The notes under the pieces are model-generated. The model had not been told where the DNA came from, did no database searches, and worked only from the letters and a program-made list of their open reading frames with translations. DNA of 64,000 nt. Source: Streptomyces sp. G-G2 (GTDB taxonomy: Bacteria > Actinomycetota > Actinomycetes > Streptomycetales > Streptomycetaceae). Position numbers and translations under genes: made by a program. The stretch spans positions 43,394 to 107,393 of the forward strand of contig NZ_JASISO010000029.1 in assembly GCF_030063135.1 (NCBI RefSeq), written 5' to 3'. Numbering within the stretch: the first letter of the stretch is position 1; each line of letters begins with the position of its first letter. Of the stretch, positions 1-7,899 are shown one piece after another.

Positions 1-2
1 TC

Positions 3-863
3 TGGTACGAGGCCAACCTCGGCCAGGACGTGGCCTTCCAGGGCCGCTGGAACGACTGGCAGGACTGGGTCGCCAAGAACGACGCGGTCTTCCACATCGG
101 CGACACGCGCGCCAAGGTCCAGGCCCAGTACGAGACCCTGCGTGCCAAGGCCAAGGCCAACCCGATCGGCGGGCTCGTCGGTCCGGCCGAGCTGATCGGC
201 TTCTTCCAGAGCGCCCCGTACTACGACTCCTCCTGGGTGCCCGTCGCCCAGACCTTCAGCGCCTACCTCGCCGGTAACACCCAGGCGCTGGTCGACGCGA
301 TCGCCCCGGACATGGCGGACACGAAGGCCAACGCGACGGCGGAGAACGGCAACGCCGTCTACACCGCGGTCGAGTGCGCCGACGCCAAGTGGCCCACCAG
401 CTGGGCCAAGTGGGACCGCGACAACACCGCGCTGCACCAGAAGTACCCCTTCCTGACCTGGTCCAACGCGTGGATGAACCTTCCCTGCGCGACCTGGAGG
501 GCCAAGCAGTCCACCCCGATCGAGGTCGGCGCGAAGCGCGGGCTGCCCCCGGTGCTGATCGTCCAGTCCGAGCGGGACGCGGCCACGCCGTACGAGGGCG
601 CGGTCTCGATGCACAAGCGGCTGGCCGGTTCGCGTCTGATCACCGAGCAGAACGCGGGCTCGCACGGTGTCACCAGCCTGGTGAACCCCTGCATCAACAC
701 CCGGGTGGACACCTACCTGCTCACCGGCAAGGTCGACGCGAAGGACGTGACGTGCGGTCCGCACGCCACCCCGGTCGCCCCGGTCCCGGCCGCCGCGAAG
801 TCGCTCGCCAAGACCCCGGCGTCCGACCTCCCGGCGCTGGAGGAGCTCCCGGCCGTCCGCTAG
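3..863 (+). CDS. Alpha/beta hydrolase with TAP-like C-terminal domain (5'-partial)
   Basis: The reading frame is already open at base 3, so the N-terminus and nucleophile serine lie outside the window; 286 residues are visible. The C-terminal part matches the TAP-like domain of Streptomyces S33 tripeptidyl-aminopeptidases. It has a beta-strand followed by an Asp in PPVLIVQSERDAATPYEGA (the usual catalytic Asp position) and a later Ser-His-Gly that would supply the catalytic His. Such enzymes are normally secreted or surface-associated and cleave peptides from free N-termini. The tail is Ala/Pro rich. The TAG stop coincides with the left end of a MITE-like inverted-repeat element, so the natural C-terminus may have been altered. 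The family is clear; the exact substrate is not. Confidence 0.85.
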   Translation, partial: WYEANLGQDVAFQGRWNDWQDWVAKNDAVFHIGDTRAKVQAQYETLRAKAKANPIGGLVGPAELIGFFQSAPYYDSSWVPVAQTFSAYLAGNTQALVDAIAPDMADTKANATAENGNAVYTAVECADAKWPTSWAKWDRDNTALHQKYPFLTWSNAWMNLPCATWRAKQSTPIEVGAKRGLPPVLIVQSERDAATPYEGAVSMHKRLAGSRLITEQNAGSHGVTSLVNPCINTRVDTYLLTGKVDAKDVTCGPHATPVAPVPAAAKSLAKTPASDLPALEELPAVR

Positions 864-979
864 GAGACTGCTGAAGATCTTGCTCGGGGCGCCCGAGTCA
901 CCCCGATTCACCGGTAAATGTCGATCGGGGCAACCTGGTGCAAGCCGGGCGCGTTTCCAAGATCTTCAGGACACTCCTA
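861..979. mobile_element. MITE-like element with 20-bp terminal inverted repeats and TA duplication
   Basis: The left end reads TA then GGAGACTGCTGAAGATCTTG. The right end, reverse-complemented, reads TA then GGAGTGTCCTGAAGATCTTG. These match at 17 of 20 inner positions plus the flanking TA on both sides. The interior is 75 bp, non-coding, and contains a small hairpin (CTCGGG / CCCGAG near 884-897). Short length, terminal inverted repeats and a TA target duplication are typical of non-autonomous IS630/Tc1-type elements. No transposase is present. The left TA forms the TAG stop of the upstream peptidase gene. Confidence 0.6.
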
Positions 980-1010
980 GGGCGCGTCGGGCCCCACCCG
1001 CCGCGGGGGC

Positions 1011-1036
1011 ACCTCCCGGCGGTGGCTGGGGGAGGT
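1011..1036. repeat. Intergenic palindrome (ACCTCCC / GGGAGGT)
   Basis: ACCTCCC at 1011-1017 pairs perfectly with GGGAGGT at 1030-1036 across a 12-nt loop. Similar CTCCC...GGGAG palindromes recur between genes in Streptomyces. It lies between the convergent ends of the peptidase and acyltransferase genes, so it may act as a terminator. Confidence 0.5.
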
Positions 1037-1102
1037 ACGCCGACGACCCGATCCAGGGACGACGGGCTCCGCCTGACCGAGCACGCATGACGTGGAGAAG
1101 GC

Positions 1103-1813
1103 TCAGCGCCCCGGGCGCCGGGCCTTCTTCCGCGTCTCCTCCTCCTCGGCCTTGACCTCGGCGGCGTAGCGGTCGACGTACTCCTGACCGGACAGTCCGA
1201 GGACGGCGTACATGATCTCGTCGGTGACCGCGCGCAGCACGGCCCGCTCGTTCTCCAGCCCGGCGTACCGGCTGAACTCCAGGGGCTCACCGAAGCGGAT
1301 CGTCACCCGCCGGATCTTGGGGATCTTCTTTCCGGGCGGCTGGATCTCGAAGGTGCCGACCATCGCGCAGGGGACGACGGGCACCCCGGCCCCCAGCGCC
1401 ATCGCGGCCACCCCCACCTTGCCCTTGTACAGCCTGCCGTCGTGGGAGCGGGTGCCCTCCGGGTAGATGCCCAGCAGCTCGCCCTTGGCCAGCACCCCGA
1501 GCCCCTCACGGATGGCTGCCCGGCCGGCCTCCTTGCCGGTGCGGTCCACCGGGATCTGCCCCGCGCTGCGGAAGAACGCGGCGGTCAGCCGCCCCTTCAG
1601 CCCGGGCCCGGTGAAGTACTCGGCCTTGGCGAGGAAGGTGATCCGGCGCCCGAGGATCGCGGGCATCAGGAAGTGGTCGGAGAAGGACAGGTGGTTGCCC
1701 GCGACGATGGCCGCGCCGTCGGGCGGGACGTTCTCGATCCCCTCGATCCGCGGCCGGAACAGCAGCCGCAGCAAGGGTCCCAGCAGTACGTGCTTCAGCA
1801 GGTAGTAGAACAT
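1103..1813 (-). CDS. 1-acyl-sn-glycerol-3-phosphate acyltransferase (PlsC family)
   Basis: This 236-residue protein would transfer an acyl chain to the sn-2 position of lysophosphatidate in membrane phospholipid synthesis. The acyltransferase HX4D motif is NHLSFSD near residue 41. The substrate-binding block IYPEGTRSHDGRLYKGKVG follows near residue 116, then the conserved proline-containing VPVVPCAMVGT. The C-terminus is charged (KAEEEETRKKARR). The ATG start at 1813 is preceded by GGGAGCGG. It stands alone, convergent to the peptidase gene. The family is secure; a lysophospholipid or other acyl acceptor is possible. Confidence 0.9.
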   Translation of the reverse strand: MFYYLLKHVLLGPLLRLLFRPRIEGIENVPPDGAAIVAGNHLSFSDHFLMPAILGRRITFLAKAEYFTGPGLKGRLTAAFFRSAGQIPVDRTGKEAGRAAIREGLGVLAKGELLGIYPEGTRSHDGRLYKGKVGVAAMALGAGVPVVPCAMVGTFEIQPPGKKIPKIRRVTIRFGEPLEFSRYAGLENERAVLRAVTDEIMYAVLGLSGQEYVDRYAAEVKAEEEETRKKARRPGR

Positions 1814-1897
1814 CAGGCCGCTCCCGTCGACGTCCCGTGGTCGCCGTCGTCCTACCAGCGGTACGGGACGGCTACGGACCGTACGAGAGCATGCCCC

Positions 1898-2056
1898 TCA
1901 GACGCCGCGCGAAGCGGCCGTCGCGGCAGTGAGCAGCCCCAGCACCACCCACCCGAACCACAGCCACCCATTACTGCCGAGGGCCACCGAGTACGCCGCC
2001 ACCGCCACCAGCGCGGCACAGGTCAGCACGGCCATCGCCTTCACAGATCCGGTCAT
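1898..2056 (-). CDS. Small membrane protein, unknown function
   Basis: A 52-residue protein is predicted from ATG at 2056 (MTGSVKAMAVL). It is almost entirely hydrophobic, with two likely membrane segments: one Ala/Val rich, one around GWLWFGWVVLGLL. An earlier in-frame start at 2098 would overlap the neighbouring CtaG-like gene, so the shorter form is preferred although its ribosome-binding site is weak. It lies 31 bp downstream of the CtaG-like gene on the same strand and may be co-transcribed. I do not recognise a named family. Confidence 0.5.
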   Translation of the reverse strand: MTGSVKAMAVLTCAALVAVAAYSVALGSNGWLWFGWVVLGLLTAATAASRGV

Positions 2057-2087
2057 GCCCCATGGTGGCGCGCCGAGGGCTCCCGCG

Positions 2088-3044
2088 CTACTGTCCACGC
2101 GCCTGGAGCGAGGCCAGATATGCGTTGTAGTCCGCCAGCTCCTTGTCGCCGTCGCGGTCGGCGGCCCGGTCGGAGCGCTTCGCCGACCGCTGCTCGGAGT
2201 GGTACCACTGGTAGGTCAGGGCGATCAGCACCAGGACCGAGGGGATCTCGCTGAAGGCCCAGGCGATGCCGCCGCCCCACTGCTGGTCGAGCAGCGGGTC
2301 GATGCCCAGGCTCGCCGGCGGGTCGGCGTACGTCTTGATCATCGGCTCGCTCGCCATCATCAGCGCGATGCCGAAGAAGGCGTGGAAGGGCATCCCGGCG
2401 AACAGCTCCAGCATCCGCATCACGTAGCCGGGCCGGTGCGGGCCCGGGTCCACGCCCATGATCGGCCAGAAGAAGACCAGGCCGACGGCGAGGAAGTGGA
2501 CCATCATCGTGATGTGCCCGGCCCTGGACTCCATCAGGAAGTCGAAGAGCGGGGTGAAGTACAGGCCGTACAGGCTGGCGATGAACATGGGGATGGTGAA
2601 CACCGGGTGGGTGATCACCCGCATGTACCGGCTGTGCAGGAACATCAGCAGCAGTTCGCGCGGTCCCCTGCGGCCGCGGGCGGCGGGCGGCAACGCGCGC
2701 AGGGCTAGGGTCATGGGCGCCCCGAGCAGCAGCAGGATCGGGGTCAGCATGCTGATCACCATGTGCTGGATCATGTGCACGCTGAACATGACCATGCCGT
2801 AGTCGTTCAGCTTGGTGCACATCACCAGCATCACGGTGAGCACGCCCGCGGTGAAGGCGACGATGCGGCCCGGCGGCCAGGAGTCACCGCGCCTGCGCAG
2901 CCGCACCACGGCCCCCAGGTAGAGCCCGAGGCCGATCAGGGAGCCGAACAGGAAGAAGGCGTCGAACGAGAACTCCAGCCCGCGCCCGAGGGTGAACGGC
3001 GGCAGGTCGCCCATATCCATGCCGTCGTGCGCGAGGTGGTTCAT
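2088..3044 (-). CDS. CtaG-type cytochrome c oxidase assembly membrane protein
   Basis: This 318-residue polytopic membrane protein belongs to the CtaG family (caa3 type), which helps assemble or insert copper into cytochrome c oxidase. Several hydrophobic segments are visible. Conserved histidines include HMIQHMVISMLTPILLLLGAP, THPVFTIPMF, MMVHFLAVGL and FHAFFGIALM. The N-terminus is His/Met rich (MNHLAHDGMDMGD), which could bind metal. ATG at 3044 is chosen because AAGGGAG lies just upstream; the longer frame to 3122 would run into the phosphofructokinase terminator. The C-terminal tail is charged and cytoplasmic-looking. Confidence 0.85.
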   Translation of the reverse strand: MNHLAHDGMDMGDLPPFTLGRGLEFSFDAFFLFGSLIGLGLYLGAVVRLRRRGDSWPPGRIVAFTAGVLTVMLVMCTKLNDYGMVMFSVHMIQHMVISMLTPILLLLGAPMTLALRALPPAARGRRGPRELLLMFLHSRYMRVITHPVFTIPMFIASLYGLYFTPLFDFLMESRAGHITMMVHFLAVGLVFFWPIMGVDPGPHRPGYVMRMLELFAGMPFHAFFGIALMMASEPMIKTYADPPASLGIDPLLDQQWGGGIAWAFSEIPSVLVLIALTYQWYHSEQRSAKRSDRAADRDGDKELADYNAYLASLQARGQ

Positions 3045-3084
3045 GCGTGTACTCCCTTGACCGTGATGCCCCACCACAGTAGTG

Positions 3085-3116
3085 CCGCCCCCGCACGCCG
3101 ATGCGTCCGGGGGCGG
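3085..3116 (-). terminator. Hairpin terminator downstream of pfkA
   Basis: CCGCCCCCG at 3085-3093 pairs perfectly with CGGGGGCGG at 3108-3116. The intervening bases continue the stem (ACGC / GCGT) around a CGAT loop. It lies 20 bp beyond the pfkA stop and upstream of the CtaG-like gene. Confidence 0.7.
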
Positions 3117-3135
3117 TGTCAAGAGGGGGGAACCA

Positions 3136-4164
3136 TCACAGAACGGTCTCCGCCTCCGCGTACCGCTCGGCGGGGACAGTCTTGAGGGTCCGGGTGGCCT
3201 CGGCCAGCGGAACCATGACGATCTCGGTGCCGCGCAGGGCGGTCAGCATGCCGAACTCACCCCGGTGGGCGGCCTCCACCGCGTGCCAGCCGAAGCGGGT
3301 GGCGAGCACCCGGTCGTACGCCGTCGGGGTGCCGCCGCGCTGGACGTGGCCCAGGATCACCGGACGGGCCTCCTTGCCCAGGCGGTCCTCCAGCTCGACC
3401 GCGAGCCGGTTGCCGATCCCGGCGAACCGCTCGTGCCCGTAGATGTCGGTGCCGCCCTGTTCGAAGGCCATCGAAGAGCCCTCGGCGGGCTTGGCGCCCT
3501 CGGCGACCACGACGATCGCGAACCGCTTGCCCGCCGAGAAGCGCTCGCCGACGATGGCCGTCAGCTCCTCGATGTCGAAGGGGCGTTCCGGTACGACGAT
3601 CGCGTGCGCGCCCGCCGCCATGCCCGAGTGCAGCGCGATCCAGCCGGTGTGGCGGCCCATGACCTCGACCACCATCACGCGCTGGTGGGACTCGGCGGTG
3701 GTCTTCAGCCGGTCGAGGGCCTCGGTGGCCACGCCGACGGCCGTGTCGAAACCGAAGGTGACATCGGTCGAGGGGATGTCGTTGTCGATGGTCTTCGGTA
3801 CGCCGACGATCGGCAGCCCGGCCTCCGACAGCAGGTGCGCGGCCTTCAGGGTGCCCTCGCCGCCGATCGGGATGATCGCGTCGAGACCGAGGTCCGCGAC
3901 GTGGCCGCGGGCCGTCTCGACCCCGCCCCGCAGGTGGGCGGGCTGGACCCGGGAGGAGCCGAGGACGGTGCCGCCGCGGGCCAGGATGCCGCTGACGGCG
4001 TCCAGGTCCAGCTTCCGGTAGTCGCCCTCCAGCAGGCCCTTCCAGCCGTCGAGGAAACCGATGACCTCGTCACCGTGGTCGACGACCGCACGGTGCACGA
4101 CGGAACGGATGACGGCATTCAGGCCGGGGCAGTCGCCTCCGGAAGTGAGCACACCAATGCGCAT
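3136..4164 (-). CDS. pfkA: 6-phosphofructokinase
   Basis: This 342-residue enzyme phosphorylates fructose 6-phosphate to fructose 1,6-bisphosphate in glycolysis. The N-terminal nucleotide loop MRIGVLTSGGDCPGLNAVIR, the GGEGTLKAAHLL loop, the catalytic PKTIDNDIPSTD and MEVMGRHTGW-type motif (VVEVMGRHTGWIAL) are all present. The phosphate-donor positions are mixed: Gly in GGEG is typical of ATP users, while Lys in PKTIDND is typical of pyrophosphate-type enzymes. This matches the actinobacterial group, whose characterised Streptomyces member uses ATP. ATG at 4164 is chosen over 4206 because the family begins at MRIGV and AAAGGTC precedes it. Confidence 0.95.
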   Translation of the reverse strand: MRIGVLTSGGDCPGLNAVIRSVVHRAVVDHGDEVIGFLDGWKGLLEGDYRKLDLDAVSGILARGGTVLGSSRVQPAHLRGGVETARGHVADLGLDAIIPIGGEGTLKAAHLLSEAGLPIVGVPKTIDNDIPSTDVTFGFDTAVGVATEALDRLKTTAESHQRVMVVEVMGRHTGWIALHSGMAAGAHAIVVPERPFDIEELTAIVGERFSAGKRFAIVVVAEGAKPAEGSSMAFEQGGTDIYGHERFAGIGNRLAVELEDRLGKEARPVILGHVQRGGTPTAYDRVLATRFGWHAVEAAHRGEFGMLTALRGTEIVMVPLAEATRTLKTVPAERYAEAETVL

Positions 4165-4304
4165 GGCAGGCAGGACCTTTGCAACGTGGGCCGATGACCG
4201 GACCACGTCGTCCGGTTGGAACTACCGGTCACCCTACAAGCGGATGCCCACAGGACTGAACCATCCTCCACATGCTGGTCACATCCGTCGTGCGAACGCA
4301 CGTC

Positions 4305-4332
4305 GGCCCGGATCCCCTGGGGAATCCGGGCC
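4305..4332 (-). terminator. Terminator of the murT-gatD operon
   Basis: GGCCCGGAT at 4305-4313 pairs perfectly with ATCCGGGCC at 4324-4332, about 22 bp beyond the gatD stop. No T-run follows, as is usual in Streptomyces. Confidence 0.65.
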
Positions 4333-4353
4333 GGACGGGCGGTGCGGAGGCGG

Positions 4354-5082
4354 TTACGCGGGCTGCGTGGCCGCCGCGATGCGCTCGGCGCGCAGCGCGT
4401 CGTACCACCGGTCGTCGATGGGCGGCAGCGCGTTCACGTCGAGGGCCAGCTTCAGCAGCAGGTCCGCGATGAGCGGGTTGCGCGCCATGACGGGCCCGTG
4501 CATGTACGTGCCGAACACGGTGTCGTTGTAGGCGCCCTCGGTGCCGTCGCCGCTGCCGTTGCCGCGGCCGAGGCGCACCTTGGCGAACGGGCGGGCGGTC
4601 GGGCCGAGGTGGGTGACGCCCTGGTGGTTCTCGAAGCCCGTCAGCTGCGGCAGGCCGAGCCGCGGGTCGATGTCCGCGTACACGTCGCCGACGCAGCGCT
4701 CGCCCTCGCCGCGCACCGTGACCACGTCCAGCAGGCCGAGGCCCTGCTGGCGCTCGCCCAGGTCGTTCACGAACTCCTGGCCGAGGATCTGGTACCCGGC
4801 GCAGACCGAGAAGACGATCGCCCCGTTGGAGACGGCCCGCTCCAGGCCGCCGTCGCGCAGCAGCCGGTCCGCGGCCAGCCGCTGCGGCCGGTCCTCGCCG
4901 CCGCCGATGAGGTAGATGTCACCGGAGGTCGGGATCGGCTGGTCGCTGCGGACGTCCACGCGGTGGACGTCCAGGCCGCGCTGGCGGGCGCGGCGCTCGA
5001 CCACGAGGGCGTTGCCCTGGTCTCCGTACGTGCTCAGCAGGTCGGGGTAGATCCACACCAGACGCAGGCTGTTGTCACTCAT
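4354..5082 (-). CDS. gatD: Lipid II isoglutaminyl synthase, glutamine amidotransferase subunit GatD
   Basis: This 242-residue class I (CobQ-like) glutaminase would release ammonia from glutamine for the amidation of D-isoglutamate in lipid II. The nucleophile Cys lies in IVFSVCAGYQILGQEF (near residue 94) and the catalytic His in the late GTYMHGPVMARNP segment. It follows murT by 20 bp on the same strand, the invariant MurT/GatD arrangement. ATG at 5082 has AAGGACAAAGAG upstream. The product acts at the inner face of the membrane with MurT. Identification is strong because both family and partner agree. Confidence 0.93.
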   Translation of the reverse strand: MSDNSLRLVWIYPDLLSTYGDQGNALVVERRARQRGLDVHRVDVRSDQPIPTSGDIYLIGGGEDRPQRLAADRLLRDGGLERAVSNGAIVFSVCAGYQILGQEFVNDLGERQQGLGLLDVVTVRGEGERCVGDVYADIDPRLGLPQLTGFENHQGVTHLGPTARPFAKVRLGRGNGSGDGTEGAYNDTVFGTYMHGPVMARNPLIADLLLKLALDVNALPPIDDRWYDALRAERIAAATQPA

Positions 5083-5102
5083 GCTCTTTGTCCTTAGGGG
5101 TA

Positions 5103-6341
5103 CTAGTTGCCGACGCGGCGGCGCACGTCCTGGAAGGCGGTGTAGTTGGCGATCAGCTCGATCATGCCGGGCGGCGCCAGCTGCACGGCCTCGTCCAGGT
5201 TTTCGCAGACCCGGAAGTCCAGCCCCGCGACCTCCAGGCGGACCGCGAGGTCGAGCTTGCGGTCACCGATCACGAAGATCGGGTGACCCGCCAGCCGCGG
5301 GTAGTCGACGTCCCACAGCCAGGAGGTGTCGGTGCCGTCGGCGCCCCGCGCGTTGACCGAGAGGATCACCGGGGTGGGCGGCGGGTCGATCAGCGAGAAC
5401 GTCTCCAGCCAGCCCGCCGGGTTCTTCGCGAGCAGCAGGCGGACCTCACGGCCCTGGAAGGTGATGACGTCGTAGCGCCCGGCCACGGCCTGCACCTGGT
5501 ACATGCGCTCCAGCGCGACCTGCGGGGGAACCCCGAAAACGGCGGCGACGGCGGCCGAGGCGGCGGCGTTCGACTTGTTGGCGCGGCCCGGTAGCTGGAG
5601 GTGGATCGGCCAGGCGCTGCCGTGCGGGTCGAGCACGTGGTCGCCGCTGAGCGCCCAGGTCGGGGTGGGGCGGCGGAACCCGCACTCACCGCAGAACCAG
5701 TCGTCGCCCGGACGCTGCATGACGCCACCGCAGGAGGGGCACGACCAGGCGTCGTCCTTCCACTCCTGGCCCGCGGCGACCCACACCACGTTCTGCGAGG
5801 AGGACGCGGACCACACGATCAGCGGGTCGTCGCAGTTCGCGACGATGACCGCCTTGGAGCCGGAGAGGCCCTCGCGCCACTTCTCCGCGAGCATGCGGGT
5901 CTCCGCGGCGCGGTCGAGCTGGTCGCGGCTGAGGTTCAGGAGCGCGATCACCTTGGGGGTCACGTCCCGGGCGACGCCGGCGAGGTACTTCTCGTCGACC
6001 TCGATCACGCCGTACTTGGCGTCCGAACCGCCCGCCAGGGCCGAGGTGATGCCCGCGGGCATGTTGGCGCCCAGCGCGTTGGACACGACGGGGCCGCTGG
6101 CGCGCAGGGCCTCCGCGATGAGCCGGGTCGTGGTGGTCTTGCCGTTCGTTGCCGACACGAGGACGACATCGAGATGCTGTGCCAGCGCGCCGAGAAGATC
6201 GGGGTCGAGCCTGAGCGCGACCTTGCCGCCGATCACCGACCCGCTTCCGCGTCCCGCGGCCCGCGACACCGCCGCCGCGGCCTTGCCCGCCGTCACGGCC
6301 AGCTTGGCCCGCGGCGAAAGCGGCTCTGTGTTGCCTGCCAT
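5103..6341 (-). CDS. murT: Lipid II isoglutaminyl synthase, Mur ligase subunit MurT
   Basis: This 412-residue Mur-ligase-like protein activates the D-glutamate carboxylate of lipid II with ATP for amidation by GatD-derived ammonia. The P-loop is VSATNGKTTTTRLIAEAL (near residue 81). A Cys4 zinc-ribbon insertion typical of MurT follows in the middle domain (CPSCGG...CGECGF, residues about 194-217). The Mur C-terminal domain ends with NYTAFQDVRRRVGN. ATG at 6341 has AAGGGACG upstream. It is the first gene of the murT-gatD operon and is divergent from the deformylase gene. Confidence 0.94.
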   Translation of the reverse strand: MAGNTEPLSPRAKLAVTAGKAAAAVSRAAGRGSGSVIGGKVALRLDPDLLGALAQHLDVVLVSATNGKTTTTRLIAEALRASGPVVSNALGANMPAGITSALAGGSDAKYGVIEVDEKYLAGVARDVTPKVIALLNLSRDQLDRAAETRMLAEKWREGLSGSKAVIVANCDDPLIVWSASSSQNVVWVAAGQEWKDDAWSCPSCGGVMQRPGDDWFCGECGFRRPTPTWALSGDHVLDPHGSAWPIHLQLPGRANKSNAAASAAVAAVFGVPPQVALERMYQVQAVAGRYDVITFQGREVRLLLAKNPAGWLETFSLIDPPPTPVILSVNARGADGTDTSWLWDVDYPRLAGHPIFVIGDRKLDLAVRLEVAGLDFRVCENLDEAVQLAPPGMIELIANYTAFQDVRRRVGN

Positions 6342-6426
6342 CGTCCCTTGTCCTCCTTGCGTCGGTCGGCCCCAGCCTATCCAGAACCGGTGGGAGCCCT
6401 GACCGCGGCGCCCTCTGAATCCCTCA

Positions 6427-6432
6427 TATAGT
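6427..6432 (+). promoter_or_regulatory. Candidate -10 box for the deformylase gene
   Basis: TATAGT lies 22 bp upstream of the ATG at 6455 in the 113-bp divergent region between murT and def. No convincing -35 hexamer was seen, so this is tentative. Confidence 0.35.
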
Positions 6433-6454
6433 CGCTCCGCGTACCCTTGCGGTC

Positions 6455-6994
6455 ATGCGACAGCGTCCGATCCCCGGCAATTCAGGCCTCGTCCGCACCA
6501 TGAGCCTGCTCGGCGATCCGGTGCTGCACTCCGCGTGCGCGGAGGTCGCCGAGTTCGGTCCGGCCCTGGACCGGCTCATCGAGGACATGTTCGCCACGAT
6601 GTACGCCGCCGAGGGCGTGGGCCTGGCCGCCAACCAGATCGGCGTGAGCCAGCGGGTGTTCGTATACGACTGCCCCGACGACGAGGACGTCCGCCACGTC
6701 GGGCACGTGGTCAACCCCCGGCTGGTCGAGGCCGACGGCCTGGAGCTGCTCGGCCCCGAGGGCTGTCTGTCGCTGCCCGGTCTGGAGGCCGGGACGGTCC
6801 GCTTCGACCGTGCCGTGGTCGAGGGGGTCACCTCGGACGGCGCCCCGGTGCGGATCGCCGGGACCGGGTTCTTCGCCCGCTGCCTCCAGCACGAGTGCGA
6901 CCACCTGGAGGGCGGGGTCTACGCGGACCGGGTCACCGGCCTGCGGCTGCGCAGGCTGCGGCGGGCGATCCGCCGCGCGCCCTGGTCGTCCTGA
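6455..6994 (+). CDS. def: Peptide deformylase
   Basis: This 179-residue metalloenzyme removes the formyl group from nascent N-terminal methionine. All three family motifs are present: GVGLAANQIG (motif 1, near residue 55), EGCLSLPG (motif 2, Cys metal ligand) and QHECDHLEG (motif 3, two His ligands and catalytic Glu). The N-terminal extension before LGDPVL is slightly longer than in housekeeping enzymes, and there is no clear ribosome-binding site before 6455. An internal start at MSLLGDP is an alternative. It is divergent from murT and convergent with the TetR gene. Confidence 0.93.
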   Translation: MRQRPIPGNSGLVRTMSLLGDPVLHSACAEVAEFGPALDRLIEDMFATMYAAEGVGLAANQIGVSQRVFVYDCPDDEDVRHVGHVVNPRLVEADGLELLGPEGCLSLPGLEAGTVRFDRAVVEGVTSDGAPVRIAGTGFFARCLQHECDHLEGGVYADRVTGLRLRRLRRAIRRAPWSS

Positions 6995-7025
6995 CCCCTG
7001 GTCCCCGCGCCCCGGCCTCGTCGCG

Positions 7026-7045
7026 CCGGGCGTGCGTACGCCCGG
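7026..7045. terminator. Bidirectional hairpin between def and the TetR gene
   Basis: CCGGGCGT at 7026-7033 and ACGCCCGG at 7038-7045 form a perfect 8-bp stem around a GCGT loop, in the 60-bp gap between two convergent genes. Confidence 0.6.
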
Positions 7046-7054
7046 GCCCCGAGG

Positions 7055-7711
7055 TCAGAAGCCGGGGCCGTCGGGCCGGTTGCCCGCGGTCGCCAGCCTG
7101 CCCCAGAGCAGGTCGGTCAGCGCGCCGACCAGCTCGGCCCGGTCGCAGGGGCGTTCGCCGAGCCACCAGTCCCCGGCGGCGTGCATCATGCCGACGATCC
7201 CGTGCCCCCAGACCCGGGCCAGGCGCTCCCCGGAGGGACCGAGGTCCACGCGTTCGGCGATCACCTGGGCCAGCTCCTCGCCGAGGCGGCGCAGCAGCGG
7301 GGCCGAGTGCAGTCCGACGTCGAAGCCGCGCTCGGCGGTGTGCGAGTCCTCGGCCGGGTGCATCAGGAAGCGGTAGACCTGCGGACGGGCCTCGATCGCG
7401 GCGAGGTAGGTGTCGAGAGTGGCCTCGACCCGGCTGCGCCGCTCCGCGGGCGCGTCGAGCGCGGCGCGCAGTGAGGCGAGGAGCGCGTCGGTGTGACGGA
7501 CGGCGAGGGCCTGGTAGAGCCCCGCCTTGTCGCCGAAGTGCCGGTAGAGGATCGGCTTCGTGATGCCCGCCTCGGCCGCGATGGCGTTCATGGAGGCCCT
7601 CGGGCCGTCCCGGAGGACGACGCGGTCGGCCGCCTCGAGCAGCTCCCGCCGTCGGTGCTCGGACGATCCGTGCTGGCCGCCGGCCTGTCCGGCCTGCCGG
7701 GTGGTCTCCAT
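7055..7711 (-). CDS. TetR family transcriptional regulator
   Basis: This is a 218-residue one-component repressor-type protein. The N-terminal helix-turn-helix is recognisable at residues about 18-64 (RRRELLEAADRVVLRDG, ASMNAIAAEAGITKPILYRHF). The C-terminal ligand domain contains EARPQVYRFLMHPAE and is of the type seen in regulators of fatty-acid or acyl-CoA genes. ATG at 7711 is chosen because GGGGAGAG precedes it and the longer frame to 7882 would run through the operator. It is divergent from an acyl-CoA dehydrogenase with a perfect palindrome between them, so it probably controls that gene and itself. Confidence 0.88.
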   Translation of the reverse strand: METTRQAGQAGGQHGSSEHRRRELLEAADRVVLRDGPRASMNAIAAEAGITKPILYRHFGDKAGLYQALAVRHTDALLASLRAALDAPAERRSRVEATLDTYLAAIEARPQVYRFLMHPAEDSHTAERGFDVGLHSAPLLRRLGEELAQVIAERVDLGPSGERLARVWGHGIVGMMHAAGDWWLGERPCDRAELVGALTDLLWGRLATAGNRPDGPGF

Positions 7712-7842
7712 GATGTGTTTCTCTCCCCGCCCTTGCGATGTGCGTGACGCCCACGCAACGTAACACCCCGCACACCAGGACGACCTTATCGGCGGCAGCC
7801 GTTGACAGTGGCTACTGGTCAGTAACAGACTGTGGCCATGGT

Positions 7843-7867
7843 GTGATGTTACCGCGAGTAACATCAC
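7843..7867. promoter_or_regulatory. Perfect palindrome, probable TetR operator
   Basis: GTGATGTTAC at 7843-7852 and GTAACATCAC at 7858-7867 are exact reverse complements separated by CGCGA. It sits 32 bp upstream of the acyl-CoA dehydrogenase ATG and between it and the divergent TetR gene. A second small dyad, TACTG-GT-CAGTA, lies at 7813-7824. Position and symmetry fit a TetR dimer site; binding is inferred. Confidence 0.7.
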
Positions 7868-7899
7868 GTGATCGGCACGCATTAGCTGGAGGGGACGAC

